A stretch of 64,000 bases of DNA from Kordia sp. (GTDB taxonomy: Bacteria > Bacteroidota > Bacteroidia > Flavobacteriales > Flavobacteriaceae): contig NZ_JAKVBC010000006.1 of the NCBI RefSeq assembly GCF_022447245.1, forward strand, positions 102,796-166,795. The letters run 5' to 3'. Both the position numbers and the translations under genes were made by a program. Of this stretch, positions 44,636 to 51,803 are shown piece after piece (positions within the stretch are counted from its first letter, which is position 1; each line of letters begins with the position of its first letter). The notes beneath the pieces are model-generated. The model did not search any database, was not told where the DNA came from, and saw nothing but the letters and a program-made list of their open reading frames with translations.

Positions 44636-44929
44636 TTACTTTCGCTCCTTACGTTTAGAAGTTGGAGGAGTCGTTTGCTTGGGTTTAGGTTTATCCCCTT
44701 TTTTAGGCATTGGACCGCGCAGGTGAATGACCAAGCCATTTAAAAAGTTACGCAAAATTTGATCGCCACAATTTTTATATTTTGGATGATCTTCATTTCG
44801 GAAAAATGCGCCCAATTCACTTTTGGAGATTCTAAAATCTACCAATTCTAATATTTTTACAATATCATCATCGCGGAGCTTTAAAGCTACACGAAGTTTT
44901 TTAAAAATGTCGTTATTTGTCAATGCCAT
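44636..44929 (-). CDS. DUF1456 family protein, single-domain
   Basis: 97 residues. One DUF1456 domain (about 1-72): ALTNNDIFKKLRVALKLRDDDIVKILELVDFRISKSELGAFFRNEDHPKY, then NCGDQILRNFLNGLVIHLRG. E. coli YehS has two such domains; here only one remains, followed by a Lys/Pro/Thr-rich tail (PKKGDKPKPKQTTPPTSK) that could bind nucleic acid. Function unknown. The TATCTTTG element ends five bases before the ATG, so the mRNA may be leaderless. Confidence 0.85.
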   Translation of the reverse strand: MALTNNDIFKKLRVALKLRDDDIVKILELVDFRISKSELGAFFRNEDHPKYKNCGDQILRNFLNGLVIHLRGPMPKKGDKPKPKQTTPPTSKRKERK

Positions 44930-44933
44930 GCGG

Positions 44934-44941
44934 CAAAGATA
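44934..44941 (-). promoter_or_regulatory. -7 promoter element for the DUF1456 gene, abutting the start codon
   Basis: CAAAGATA on plus reads TATCTTTG on minus. Its last base is five bases from the A of ATG (44929), so transcription should start at or next to the start codon. Confidence 0.55.
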
Positions 44942-44978
44942 CTTAAAAGTAGCGAGTAGTGCTTTTTAATTTAGACAT

Positions 44979-45008
44979 AAAAAAAAGCCTATCGTGAGAT
45001 AGACTTTT
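44979..45008 (-). terminator. Terminator of cspA
   Basis: On the minus strand AAAAGTCTATC, loop TCAC, GATAGGCTTTTTTTT; 33 bases after the cspA stop. Confidence 0.85.
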
Positions 45009-45040
45009 ACTTCATTAAGGAATAAAATATATATAGAATA

Positions 45041-45232
45041 TTAAATCACTTTCACGTTCACTGCGTTTAGACCTTTGCGACCTTCTGTTAATTCGAATTC
45101 TACTTCATCTCCTTGACGAACTTCATCGATTAATCCAGAAATGTGTACAAAATGCTCTTTGTTTGAACCTTCTTCAACGATGAAACCAAAACCTTTAGTG
45201 TCATTGAAGAATTTTACTGTTCCTCTACTCAT
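45041..45232 (-). CDS. Cold shock protein, CspA family
   Basis: 63-residue single-stranded nucleic-acid-binding beta barrel. RNP1 is KGFGFI (residues 13-18), RNP2 is HFVHIS (27-32); ends GLNAVNVKVI. Acts as RNA chaperone. Starts MSRGTVKFFNDTKGFGF. Has a TATCTTTG promoter element about 35 bases upstream, so unlike E. coli cspA it seems to have a short leader and no thermosensing 5' UTR. Confidence 0.96.
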   Translation of the reverse strand: MSRGTVKFFNDTKGFGFIVEEGSNKEHFVHISGLIDEVRQGDEVEFELTEGRKGLNAVNVKVI

Positions 45233-45687
45233 TGTAATAAATTTAAATAATTGTTTTAATGGTTACAAAGATACTGCCAAATACCACGCGCCCGACCAAT
45301 TGTGAGATTTTTTTGAAAAGGTTACAATTATTTAATATTAATTTTTTCATTTTTCTGTTGTTAGCCCGCGTCTTTTATGAGTTCTTGCCTTGTTTTTAAA
45401 TTTTCTATTTTTTTAAATTTTCTTGTTTTTTCTGATTTTTTAACCCATAATCGACTGCAAGTGTCTTGTAATGTGGAAAATATAAGCTTGAAAAACTCTT
45501 AGATTCTTCTTTTTTATAAAAATATCTTTAGCTGTATTTTATGTAGAAATTGTATTGAATCAGAACAATAAAATGCATACGTATTTATACCTGTTTTTTA
45601 CTTTCCGAAGTACTACGCTAACCAAAATCAAGACATTCTTCATACTTTTATATAACAATTGAAACGTCACTTAAATCTTATAAAAAG
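45233..45687. other. Intergenic region between divergent cspA and the avidin-like gene
   Basis: 455 bases without a gene. Holds the cspA promoter near its left end and a long T-rich stretch (about 45390-45450). I see no RNA structure, repeat or ORF I can support. TATCTTTA at about 45523 is a near match to the -7 motif that could serve the rightward gene with a leader of about 150 bases. Confidence 0.5.
45267..45274 (-). promoter_or_regulatory. -7 promoter element for cspA
   Basis: CAAAGATA on plus reads TATCTTTG on minus; 35 bases before the cspA ATG. A CAA (TTG on minus) at 45298-45300 is 23 bases further, slightly long spacing. Confidence 0.55.
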
Positions 45688-46074
45688 ATGTCAATACCAA
45701 CTCCTGGCTTATATATGTCACCTAGTAAAACAATTCGGATAGAAATTACAAAAGCTGATCCGACTACTGGAGTTATTGAAGGAACTTACGAGAACGATTA
45801 TACCCCAGAAGGGACGATGATTGTAAAGGGGAAAATTGGCGGTTATGCTTGGGTAAATAATAATGATGGAGGAGAAGGAAGCGCACCGTTTAGTATCAAT
45901 TTTACAGTTTCAGAAAGACCTATTGATTATCCGTATTGTTTGGTTGATTTTTGGAATGGTTTTTACTCCAAGTCTGATTCGATTGTTATCACAGGAACAC
46001 GTTCATATGTAAGGAATGATGGAACTGTTCAGTCTATTGGTTTAGGTACTTTAGAACTGAAATTAAATACGTAA
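45688..46074 (+). CDS. Hypothetical small beta protein, possibly avidin-like
   Basis: 128 residues, no signal peptide. The order of features resembles avidin/streptavidin: start GLYMSPSKTIRIEITKADPTTGVIEGTYEN (avidins: W-x-N...G-x-L-x-G-x-Y), then a GKIGGYAWV turn, APFSINFTVS near the middle, an aromatic CLVDFWNGFYS stretch where avidins have WxGQ, and a last strand pair IVITGTRSYVRNDGTVQSIGLGTLEL. Several key biotin-contacting tryptophans are not evident, so biotin binding is doubtful. No operon partners. Confidence 0.6.
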   Translation: MSIPTPGLYMSPSKTIRIEITKADPTTGVIEGTYENDYTPEGTMIVKGKIGGYAWVNNNDGGEGSAPFSINFTVSERPIDYPYCLVDFWNGFYSKSDSIVITGTRSYVRNDGTVQSIGLGTLELKLNT

Positions 46075-46132
46075 TTGTTTAGTATATATAATTGTTGTGT
46101 AAGCGCAAGAGAAGAAGTAATATTTGCCGTTG

Positions 46133-46720
46133 CTAATTTTCTTGCGTTTCATTTTCTATGAAGGTTAGGTCAATATGATAATTCTCTGGATCAAAAGGAT
46201 CAATGTATGCTATAGTTTCTTTTTGTATATAAAAATACATGCGCACAGCTGTTTCACCTTTTGGAATTGTCGTAGTAAGAATTAATTCTTGGTTGTGATA
46301 CTGAACATTAAATGTCACATTGCAAAACGTATGTTTTACAGTTTCTTCATTATGATGTCCATATCCTGATACTTCGTTAATGGCAGCAGCATTTACTGTT
46401 GCTATTGTATTTGTTTGATATTGATGTTTTTCCTGAATGTTAGCATTGTCCAATACAATGATAATTTTATCTGCTCTTTGTTTGAATTCCTGTAGATCCG
46501 TATCGTATTGCTGATCTATTTGTTTTTTCATTTTAGAAGCAAAAGTGAATAGATATATTAGAAAGATTAAAATAGGAATTAATATACCTAATCCAATGAG
46601 AATAATTGTCCAGTTAGTAGGAGTAGATATCAATCCTGAAGTAATAAATATTACTCCAACAACAACAAGTGCCATTCCAAAATAGCTGCCAATTTCTGAA
46701 AATGCTTCTTTAATATCCAT
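46133..46720 (-). CDS. Hypothetical membrane protein
   Basis: 195 residues with two membrane helices at about 13-30 (YFGMALVVVGVIFITSGLI) and 37-60 (WTIILIGLGILIPILIFLIYLF), then a soluble domain of beta strands (HTFCNVTFNVQYHNQELILTTTIPKGETAVRMYFYIQKETIAYIDPFDPENYHIDLTF). The region between (KKQIDQQYDTDLQEFKQRADKIIIVLDN) looks helical. No family recognised. It lies 53 bases from the uvrB stop, same strand and downstream, with no visible terminator between. Confidence 0.7.
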   Translation of the reverse strand: MDIKEAFSEIGSYFGMALVVVGVIFITSGLISTPTNWTIILIGLGILIPILIFLIYLFTFASKMKKQIDQQYDTDLQEFKQRADKIIIVLDNANIQEKHQYQTNTIATVNAAAINEVSGYGHHNEETVKHTFCNVTFNVQYHNQELILTTTIPKGETAVRMYFYIQKETIAYIDPFDPENYHIDLTFIENETQEN

Positions 46721-46773
46721 ATGCTTATTATATAATTTGATATAATAAGTTGGTATGGGGTGATATAGTTTTG

Positions 46774-48762
46774 TTACAGTTTCTCTTGTAACAATTTAAT
46801 CTCGTCCCGGTATTTAGCAGCATCCATAAAGTTCAATTCTTTAGCCGCCGCTTCCATCAATTTGCGTTTCTCACGAATCTGTTTTTCTATTTGTTCCTTA
46901 GTCATGTATGCTACATCTGGTTCTGCAGCAGCTTTCGTTTCAATACTATCTTCCCAAGCCAGACTTTCATCTTTACTCAACGCATTGTTTAACGATTTGT
47001 TTAAACCTTTTGGTGTGATGTTGTGTTCTATATTGTAAGCAATTTGTTTTTCTCTTCTGTAAGCAGTTTCATCGATGGTTTTTTGCATACTTTTGGTAAT
47101 TTTATCAGCGTACATGATGGCTTTTCCATTCACGTTTCTCGCAGCTCTACCAACTGTTTGCGTCAATGACCTTGTGGAGCGTAAAAAACCTTCTTTATCA
47201 GCATCTAAAATGGCTACCAAAGAAACTTCTGGTAAATCCAACCCTTCACGCAGTAAGTTTACTCCAATCAAAACATCAAACAAACCTTTGCGCAAATCTT
47301 GCATGATTTGTACACGTTCTAGCGTGTCTACATCACTGTGAATATAACGACAGCGAATTTGAATACGCGTTAAATATTTTGTCAATTCTTCCGCCATACG
47401 TTTGGTCAAGGTTGTCACCAATACACGTTCGTCTTTTTCGGTTCGTTGGTGAATTTCTTCTACCAAATCATCAATTTGATTCAAACTTGGGCGTACTTCA
47501 ATAATCGGATCTAATAATCCAGTCGGGCGAATGACTTGCTCTACATAGACACCATCTGTTTTGTGTAATTCGTAATCTGCAGGTGTGGCACTTACATAAA
47601 TTACCTGATTCTGAATGGCTTCAAATTCCTCAAACTTTAGCGGTCTGTTATCCATGGCAGCAGGCAAACGGAAACCAAATTCCACTAAATTTTCTTTTCT
47701 ACTTCTATCACCACCATACATAGCATGCACTTGTGAAACTGTAACATGACTTTCATCAACTACCATTAAATAATCATCTGGAAAATAGTCTAACAAACAG
47801 AAAGGACGTGTTCCTGGCGCACGACCATCCAAGTATCTTGAATAGTTCTCAATTCCAGAACAATATCCTAATTCACGAATCATTTCTAAGTCAAAATTGG
47901 TGCGTTCTTCCAAGCGTTTTGCTTCTAAATGCTTTCCAATTTCTCTAAAATAATCTACTTGTTTCACCATATCTTCCTGAATCTGATGAATGGCATTTTG
48001 CAATACTTCTGGAGAAGTCACAAACATATTTGCAGGATAAATATTGAGTTGGTTGTATTTTTCAAGCATTGTATTTGTGGCAGGATCAAAGGATTCTATT
48101 TCTTCAATTTCATCTCCAAAAAAGTGAATTCTAAAAGCAAAATCCGCATATCCCGGAAATACATCTACAACATCGCCTTTTACACGAAATGAACCATGTA
48201 AAAAATCGGCTGTAGTTCTGGAATACAAACTTTGCACCAAGCGATGCAATAATTTTGTTCGAGAAATCACTTGATCGCGTTCTAATTTGATGACATTTTT
48301 TTGAAATTCAACAGGATTCCCAATACCATATAAACAGGAAACGGATGCAATTACAATCACATCACGTCGACCCGAAAGTAGGGAAGAAGTGGTACTTAAA
48401 CGAAGCTTCTCAATTTCTTCATTGATTGATAAATCTTTTTCTATATAGGTTCCAGAAGTTGGAATGTAGGCTTCTGGTTGATAGTAATCATAATATGAAA
48501 CAAAATACTCTACAGCATTGTTTGGAAAAAACTGCTTAAACTCTGAGTACAACTGTGCTGCTAAGGTTTTGTTATGCGCCAAAATCAACGTAGGTCTTTC
48601 TACTTGTTGAATCACATTGGCAACTGTAAATGTTTTTCCCGAACCTGTAACACCGAGTAATGTTTGGTATTGTTCGTTGGTTTCAATTCCAGAAATAAGT
48701 TGTTCAATCGCTTGTGGTTGATCGCCAGTTGGCTCAAAATCAGATTCAATTTTAAACTTCAT
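46774..48762 (-). CDS. uvrB: UvrABC system protein B
   Basis: Damage-verifying helicase of nucleotide excision repair. 662 residues. Walker A GVTGSGKT at 37-44; the beta-hairpin region YYDYYQPEAYIP near 91-102; DESHVT (Walker B-like) near 335; helicase motif VI QTVGRAARN near 540; C-terminal UVR domain for UvrC contact (EKQIREKRKLMEAAAKELNFMDAAKYRDEI). A near-ideal promoter lies upstream (TTG-N18-TATTTTTG). All motifs intact. Confidence 0.98.
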   Translation of the reverse strand: MKFKIESDFEPTGDQPQAIEQLISGIETNEQYQTLLGVTGSGKTFTVANVIQQVERPTLILAHNKTLAAQLYSEFKQFFPNNAVEYFVSYYDYYQPEAYIPTSGTYIEKDLSINEEIEKLRLSTTSSLLSGRRDVIVIASVSCLYGIGNPVEFQKNVIKLERDQVISRTKLLHRLVQSLYSRTTADFLHGSFRVKGDVVDVFPGYADFAFRIHFFGDEIEEIESFDPATNTMLEKYNQLNIYPANMFVTSPEVLQNAIHQIQEDMVKQVDYFREIGKHLEAKRLEERTNFDLEMIRELGYCSGIENYSRYLDGRAPGTRPFCLLDYFPDDYLMVVDESHVTVSQVHAMYGGDRSRKENLVEFGFRLPAAMDNRPLKFEEFEAIQNQVIYVSATPADYELHKTDGVYVEQVIRPTGLLDPIIEVRPSLNQIDDLVEEIHQRTEKDERVLVTTLTKRMAEELTKYLTRIQIRCRYIHSDVDTLERVQIMQDLRKGLFDVLIGVNLLREGLDLPEVSLVAILDADKEGFLRSTRSLTQTVGRAARNVNGKAIMYADKITKSMQKTIDETAYRREKQIAYNIEHNITPKGLNKSLNNALSKDESLAWEDSIETKAAAEPDVAYMTKEQIEKQIREKRKLMEAAAKELNFMDAAKYRDEIKLLQEKL

Positions 48763-48792
48763 ATACGGTGTTTGCTTTTTTGAATGATCCTA

Positions 48793-48821
48793 CAAAAATA
48801 GCGAAAAGAAACGAGCATCAA
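48793..48821 (-). promoter_or_regulatory. Promoter of uvrB
   Basis: Minus strand: TTG (48821-48819), 18 bases, TATTTTTG (48800-48793), 31 bases before the ATG. Both elements match the Bacteroidota consensus. Confidence 0.6.
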
Positions 48822-48956
48822 CTGTCATTGTAGATTGAAAAATAAATCATTGCCAAAGACTGCTGATGCTCAATTTTTTATTCAGAAAGCTCGTTATTTG
48901 ATACTTCCTTTTATTCAAGTTCAAACATAAGGTTTCAAAGTTGCAGAAGCTGCTAT

Positions 48957-49370
48957 TTATTTTGCGCTACCTGAATCAAGATCCCAGAAATAGAAAAAGA
49001 AAAATCCTGCAGCATGTTCAGGCTTGATGCCGTCACAATCTCCAATTCTACTGCCTTTGTAATAAATGTCTCCGTCACTTTCCACCTTTCCAATTCTGGA
49101 TCCTCTATAGTAAACATCTCCGTCGCTTTCTATTTTGCCAATTCTAGATCCTTTGTAGTAAATGTCTCCATCACTTTCAATCTTCCCGATTCTAGATCCG
49201 CTCTTATACACATCTCCATCAGATTCAATTTTCCCTACACGAGAACCTTTTACATAAATATCTCCATCACTTTCAATTTTACCAATTCTACTTCCTTTGT
49301 AGTATACACTTTGTGCATAACAAGTAGTTCCAATACATAGAAATAATAGAAAGAATACTGCTTTTTTCAT
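48957..49370 (-). CDS. Secreted protein of 16-residue tandem repeats
   Basis: 137 residues with signal peptide MKKAVFFLLFLCIGTTCYAQ. From about residue 21 there are five and a half tandem copies of a 16-residue unit, YYKGSRIGKIESDGDI, with small changes (YVKGSRVGKIESDGDV, YKSGSRIGKIESDGDI, YYRGSRIGKVESDGDI). It resembles the repeats called 5-fold beta-flower in Bacteroidota proteins; five repeats would close a symmetric beta structure. The tail is different (GIKPEHAAGFFFFYFWDLDSGSAK) with an aromatic patch. The DNA repeats (48 bases) are diverged at third positions, showing selection on protein. Function unknown. Confidence 0.82.
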   Translation of the reverse strand: MKKAVFFLLFLCIGTTCYAQSVYYKGSRIGKIESDGDIYVKGSRVGKIESDGDVYKSGSRIGKIESDGDIYYKGSRIGKIESDGDVYYRGSRIGKVESDGDIYYKGSRIGDCDGIKPEHAAGFFFFYFWDLDSGSAK

Positions 49371-49553
49371 TGTTGTCTTATTTAGTTTTTAAAATTTAAT
49401 ATTGTCTGTGTTTACATGTATGATTACTAGCTGAAAAAGAATGGTATTGATATATGTAACACAGTATTTATTGTATATGTCTTAATCGAATACATGTAAC
49501 CTTATTTTTTGATTTTTTTGAGAATTGCAGAAAGAAACATGCTTTAATTAAGA

Positions 49554-51044
49554 TTATTTATTAAAAAATTGATCGTTCACAAAGGTTTGATAGCTTTGTA
49601 TTTCTTCAGGAGTAAGTCCGTTTTTAGATTTGACCTGATATATGTCGTTAAAAGCAATTATGGTAAGTTCCATATTGGCATCCATATCAAATTTGATGTT
49701 TATTTTTTCTTCGCCTTTTGGTGCTTTTTTTATGTTTGGAATCGTAACAGAATCCATATAAACATTGTCTTTAATAGCGCTACTTGATCCTTTGTAAAAT
49801 TTAATTTCTAAACTGGTTTGGCCATCAGAAACTGTTTGGAAATCGTGTTTTGCTTCTCTAGGAATTGTTTGTCCTTTATTGAAAAAGCTATGAAAAACAC
49901 CATCTTGTAATTCAATTCCATAATTGTCTTGCAACACTTCTATCACAAACCGCTGATCGTGCTTTTGGATAGTGTCGTCTAAAATAGCTGCTTGTATGAT
50001 GGCACCTTTGGCAACACAGGTTTCTGGATCCGTATTTGATAAACATTTGGTGTTTAGTTTTTCTTCAATAGCAACTTTTAAACCGTGTGTGCGACTTGCT
50101 CTTCCAACCAATAATGTGTCAAATGAAGTATTGTTGGGAATCTCTTTGAGTGACTTTTCTAACAAGGCTAAGATTCGGTTAAATAAGGGTTTTGAGATAT
50201 CCAAAAAGTCTTTTCGCGAGAGTGTTAGTGGTTCATAAATTTGCAAATCATCTCGCAGAATTCCCATAGGATAATGTGTGGTAGCTTTTTCTTGGCTACT
50301 TAAATCATGCTTTAACTTGGCTAATTTTTCTTTGAATTCAATAGTCTTTTCAATACTAAGATTATTCAGGTTTATGATATCTTTTGCTTTGTAATCTTTC
50401 ACCCAATTAAAAATAGCATCATCAAAATCTAATCCGCCTAAGTTGGTGTCACCTTCTATATTTTTTACTTCTAATGGAAAATCTTTTTTGTGTTCTTCTT
50501 GTGAAACATCAATCACAGAAATATCTAGAGTTCCACCACCTATATCGACCACCATTAAATGATCTCTAATTTGATTGTGTGTTGTATATTCTAAAGCGCC
50601 GGCAGTTGCTTCATTGATTAATCGTCTAACAGGTAAATTAGCAATTAAAGCAGCTTCCATAGTAGCTCTACGCTGATGAATATCAAAATGTGAAGGAATT
50701 GCAATGATAGCGCCATCAATTTTTGCTGGCAAACCGAGACTTTTCATGTCTTCCAGCGCCATTTTTTTTAATTGACATAATAATAAAGCAGCAATACATT
50801 GTGGGTGAACACTTTTGTGTTTGGATACTTTTACAGCGCCTTTGCGCCCTAAATGCCTTTTAATACCGCCAATATATATCGCTTCTTTTTCTTTGGAACG
50901 CTTTCCAACAGATATGGTGTCTTTTACAAAAGAAACTTCGGAAGGCATGCTGTACATACCATTGAGTTTTACTATACGAGGTTTACCTTCATGCCAATAT
51001 CCAATAACAGATTTTGTAGTTCCTAAATCGATTCCAACTAACAT
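49554..51044 (-). CDS. Hsp70 family protein without lid domain
   Basis: 496 residues. The ATPase domain starts GIDLGTTKSVIGYWHEG (phosphate 1), has MVVDIGGGTLDISVIDV (phosphate 2, about residues 165-181) and a modified adenosine motif LLVGRASRTHGL where DnaK has GGSSRxP. After about 375 a substrate-binding beta domain follows (YGIELQDGVFHSFFNKGQTIPREAKHDFQTVSDGQTSLEIKFYKGSS). The helical lid of DnaK is almost missing; only about 20 residues remain. No J-protein or GrpE gene is adjacent. It is likely a specialised chaperone; the client is unknown. Confidence 0.88.
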   Translation of the reverse strand: MLVGIDLGTTKSVIGYWHEGKPRIVKLNGMYSMPSEVSFVKDTISVGKRSKEKEAIYIGGIKRHLGRKGAVKVSKHKSVHPQCIAALLLCQLKKMALEDMKSLGLPAKIDGAIIAIPSHFDIHQRRATMEAALIANLPVRRLINEATAGALEYTTHNQIRDHLMVVDIGGGTLDISVIDVSQEEHKKDFPLEVKNIEGDTNLGGLDFDDAIFNWVKDYKAKDIINLNNLSIEKTIEFKEKLAKLKHDLSSQEKATTHYPMGILRDDLQIYEPLTLSRKDFLDISKPLFNRILALLEKSLKEIPNNTSFDTLLVGRASRTHGLKVAIEEKLNTKCLSNTDPETCVAKGAIIQAAILDDTIQKHDQRFVIEVLQDNYGIELQDGVFHSFFNKGQTIPREAKHDFQTVSDGQTSLEIKFYKGSSSAIKDNVYMDSVTIPNIKKAPKGEEKINIKFDMDANMELTIIAFNDIYQVKSKNGLTPEEIQSYQTFVNDQFFNK

Positions 51045-51118
51045 AGATTCTATAAATTATTGAGAAATAGGTTATTGTATAGAAGGATAACAATTTTCTT
51101 GCCACTCTAATGTAACCG

Positions 51119-51670
51119 TTAATTTTCTTCTAGTTCATACACACTCAGTTCATAATTATCACCATTTGCAGCATACCATTCAAATAAAGCATACAATTCA
51201 TCGGTGCCATTTTTATTTACATCCATTTTGCAAAAAGTTACTTGCGTAGGATTGTCAAAATATATCGTATCTCTATGAATGATAGTTTCCCTTTCTCGAA
51301 AGATTAGAATTCGGCCGCTTACGTCAAAACTTTCAGGATACGATATGTTCAACATTACTGATTTGTCTCTAATTTTATATGGGAAATCATTCGGTAAAGA
51401 ATCAAATTTATTTAGAATAAGTTCTTTGTTATCTATGATTCCATTCGACACCAATTCTTCGTAAAAGCGACCTTCTTGAGTTTTGTATTCGTAATTTTGA
51501 ACAGGGTTTCTATTCAAAAAACTTTCTGAAGCTTTTCCTTGCAAGGTGTCGCTTCCAAAATAATTTCTACGAAACGAATATGCATCTAGTTGTTTGACAG
51601 AATAACTTTTTTCTTTATGGCATCCCACAAAAGAGAAGATCATTAAGAGTATTAGTGTATATTTTTTCAT
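51119..51670 (-). CDS. Hypothetical lipoprotein
   Basis: 183 residues from ATG 51670, which gives signal MKKYTLILLMIFSFVGC (Cys17); an ATG 22 codons upstream (51736) would put charged sequence before the signal. Mature part: SYSVKQLDAYSFRRNYFGSDTLQGKASESFLNRNPVQNYEYKTQEGRFYEELVSNG and a late MDVNKNGTDELYALFEWYAANGD, an Asp/Asn loop like those of VCBS/FG-GAP-type proteins. No family named. Its end is 74 bases from the Hsp70 start on the same strand, so co-transcription with Hsp70 is possible. Confidence 0.72.
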   Translation of the reverse strand: MKKYTLILLMIFSFVGCHKEKSYSVKQLDAYSFRRNYFGSDTLQGKASESFLNRNPVQNYEYKTQEGRFYEELVSNGIIDNKELILNKFDSLPNDFPYKIRDKSVMLNISYPESFDVSGRILIFRERETIIHRDTIYFDNPTQVTFCKMDVNKNGTDELYALFEWYAANGDNYELSVYELEEN

Positions 51671-51723
51671 TTTTATAGAAACAAAGGAGATGTGAATCCT
51701 TAATATACTTCTTTTTAAAGTAT

Positions 51724-51757
51724 AAAAAAAAGGCAATCACATTCGATTGCCTTTTTT
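51724..51757. terminator. Strong bidirectional terminator, ends the receptor gene
   Basis: AAAAAAAGGCAATC, 6-base loop, GATTGCCTTTTTT, between the receptor stop (51804, minus strand) and the lipoprotein gene. Confidence 0.9.
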
Positions 51758-51803
51758 CAGGTTATTATGGGGAAATAAAGGTGGAATTACATAATGTCTG
51801 TAC

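Noticed and set aside
48957..49370. Regular 48-base repeats as a CRISPR array
   Set aside because: The repeats are contiguous with no spacers and encode a protein repeat with a signal peptide.
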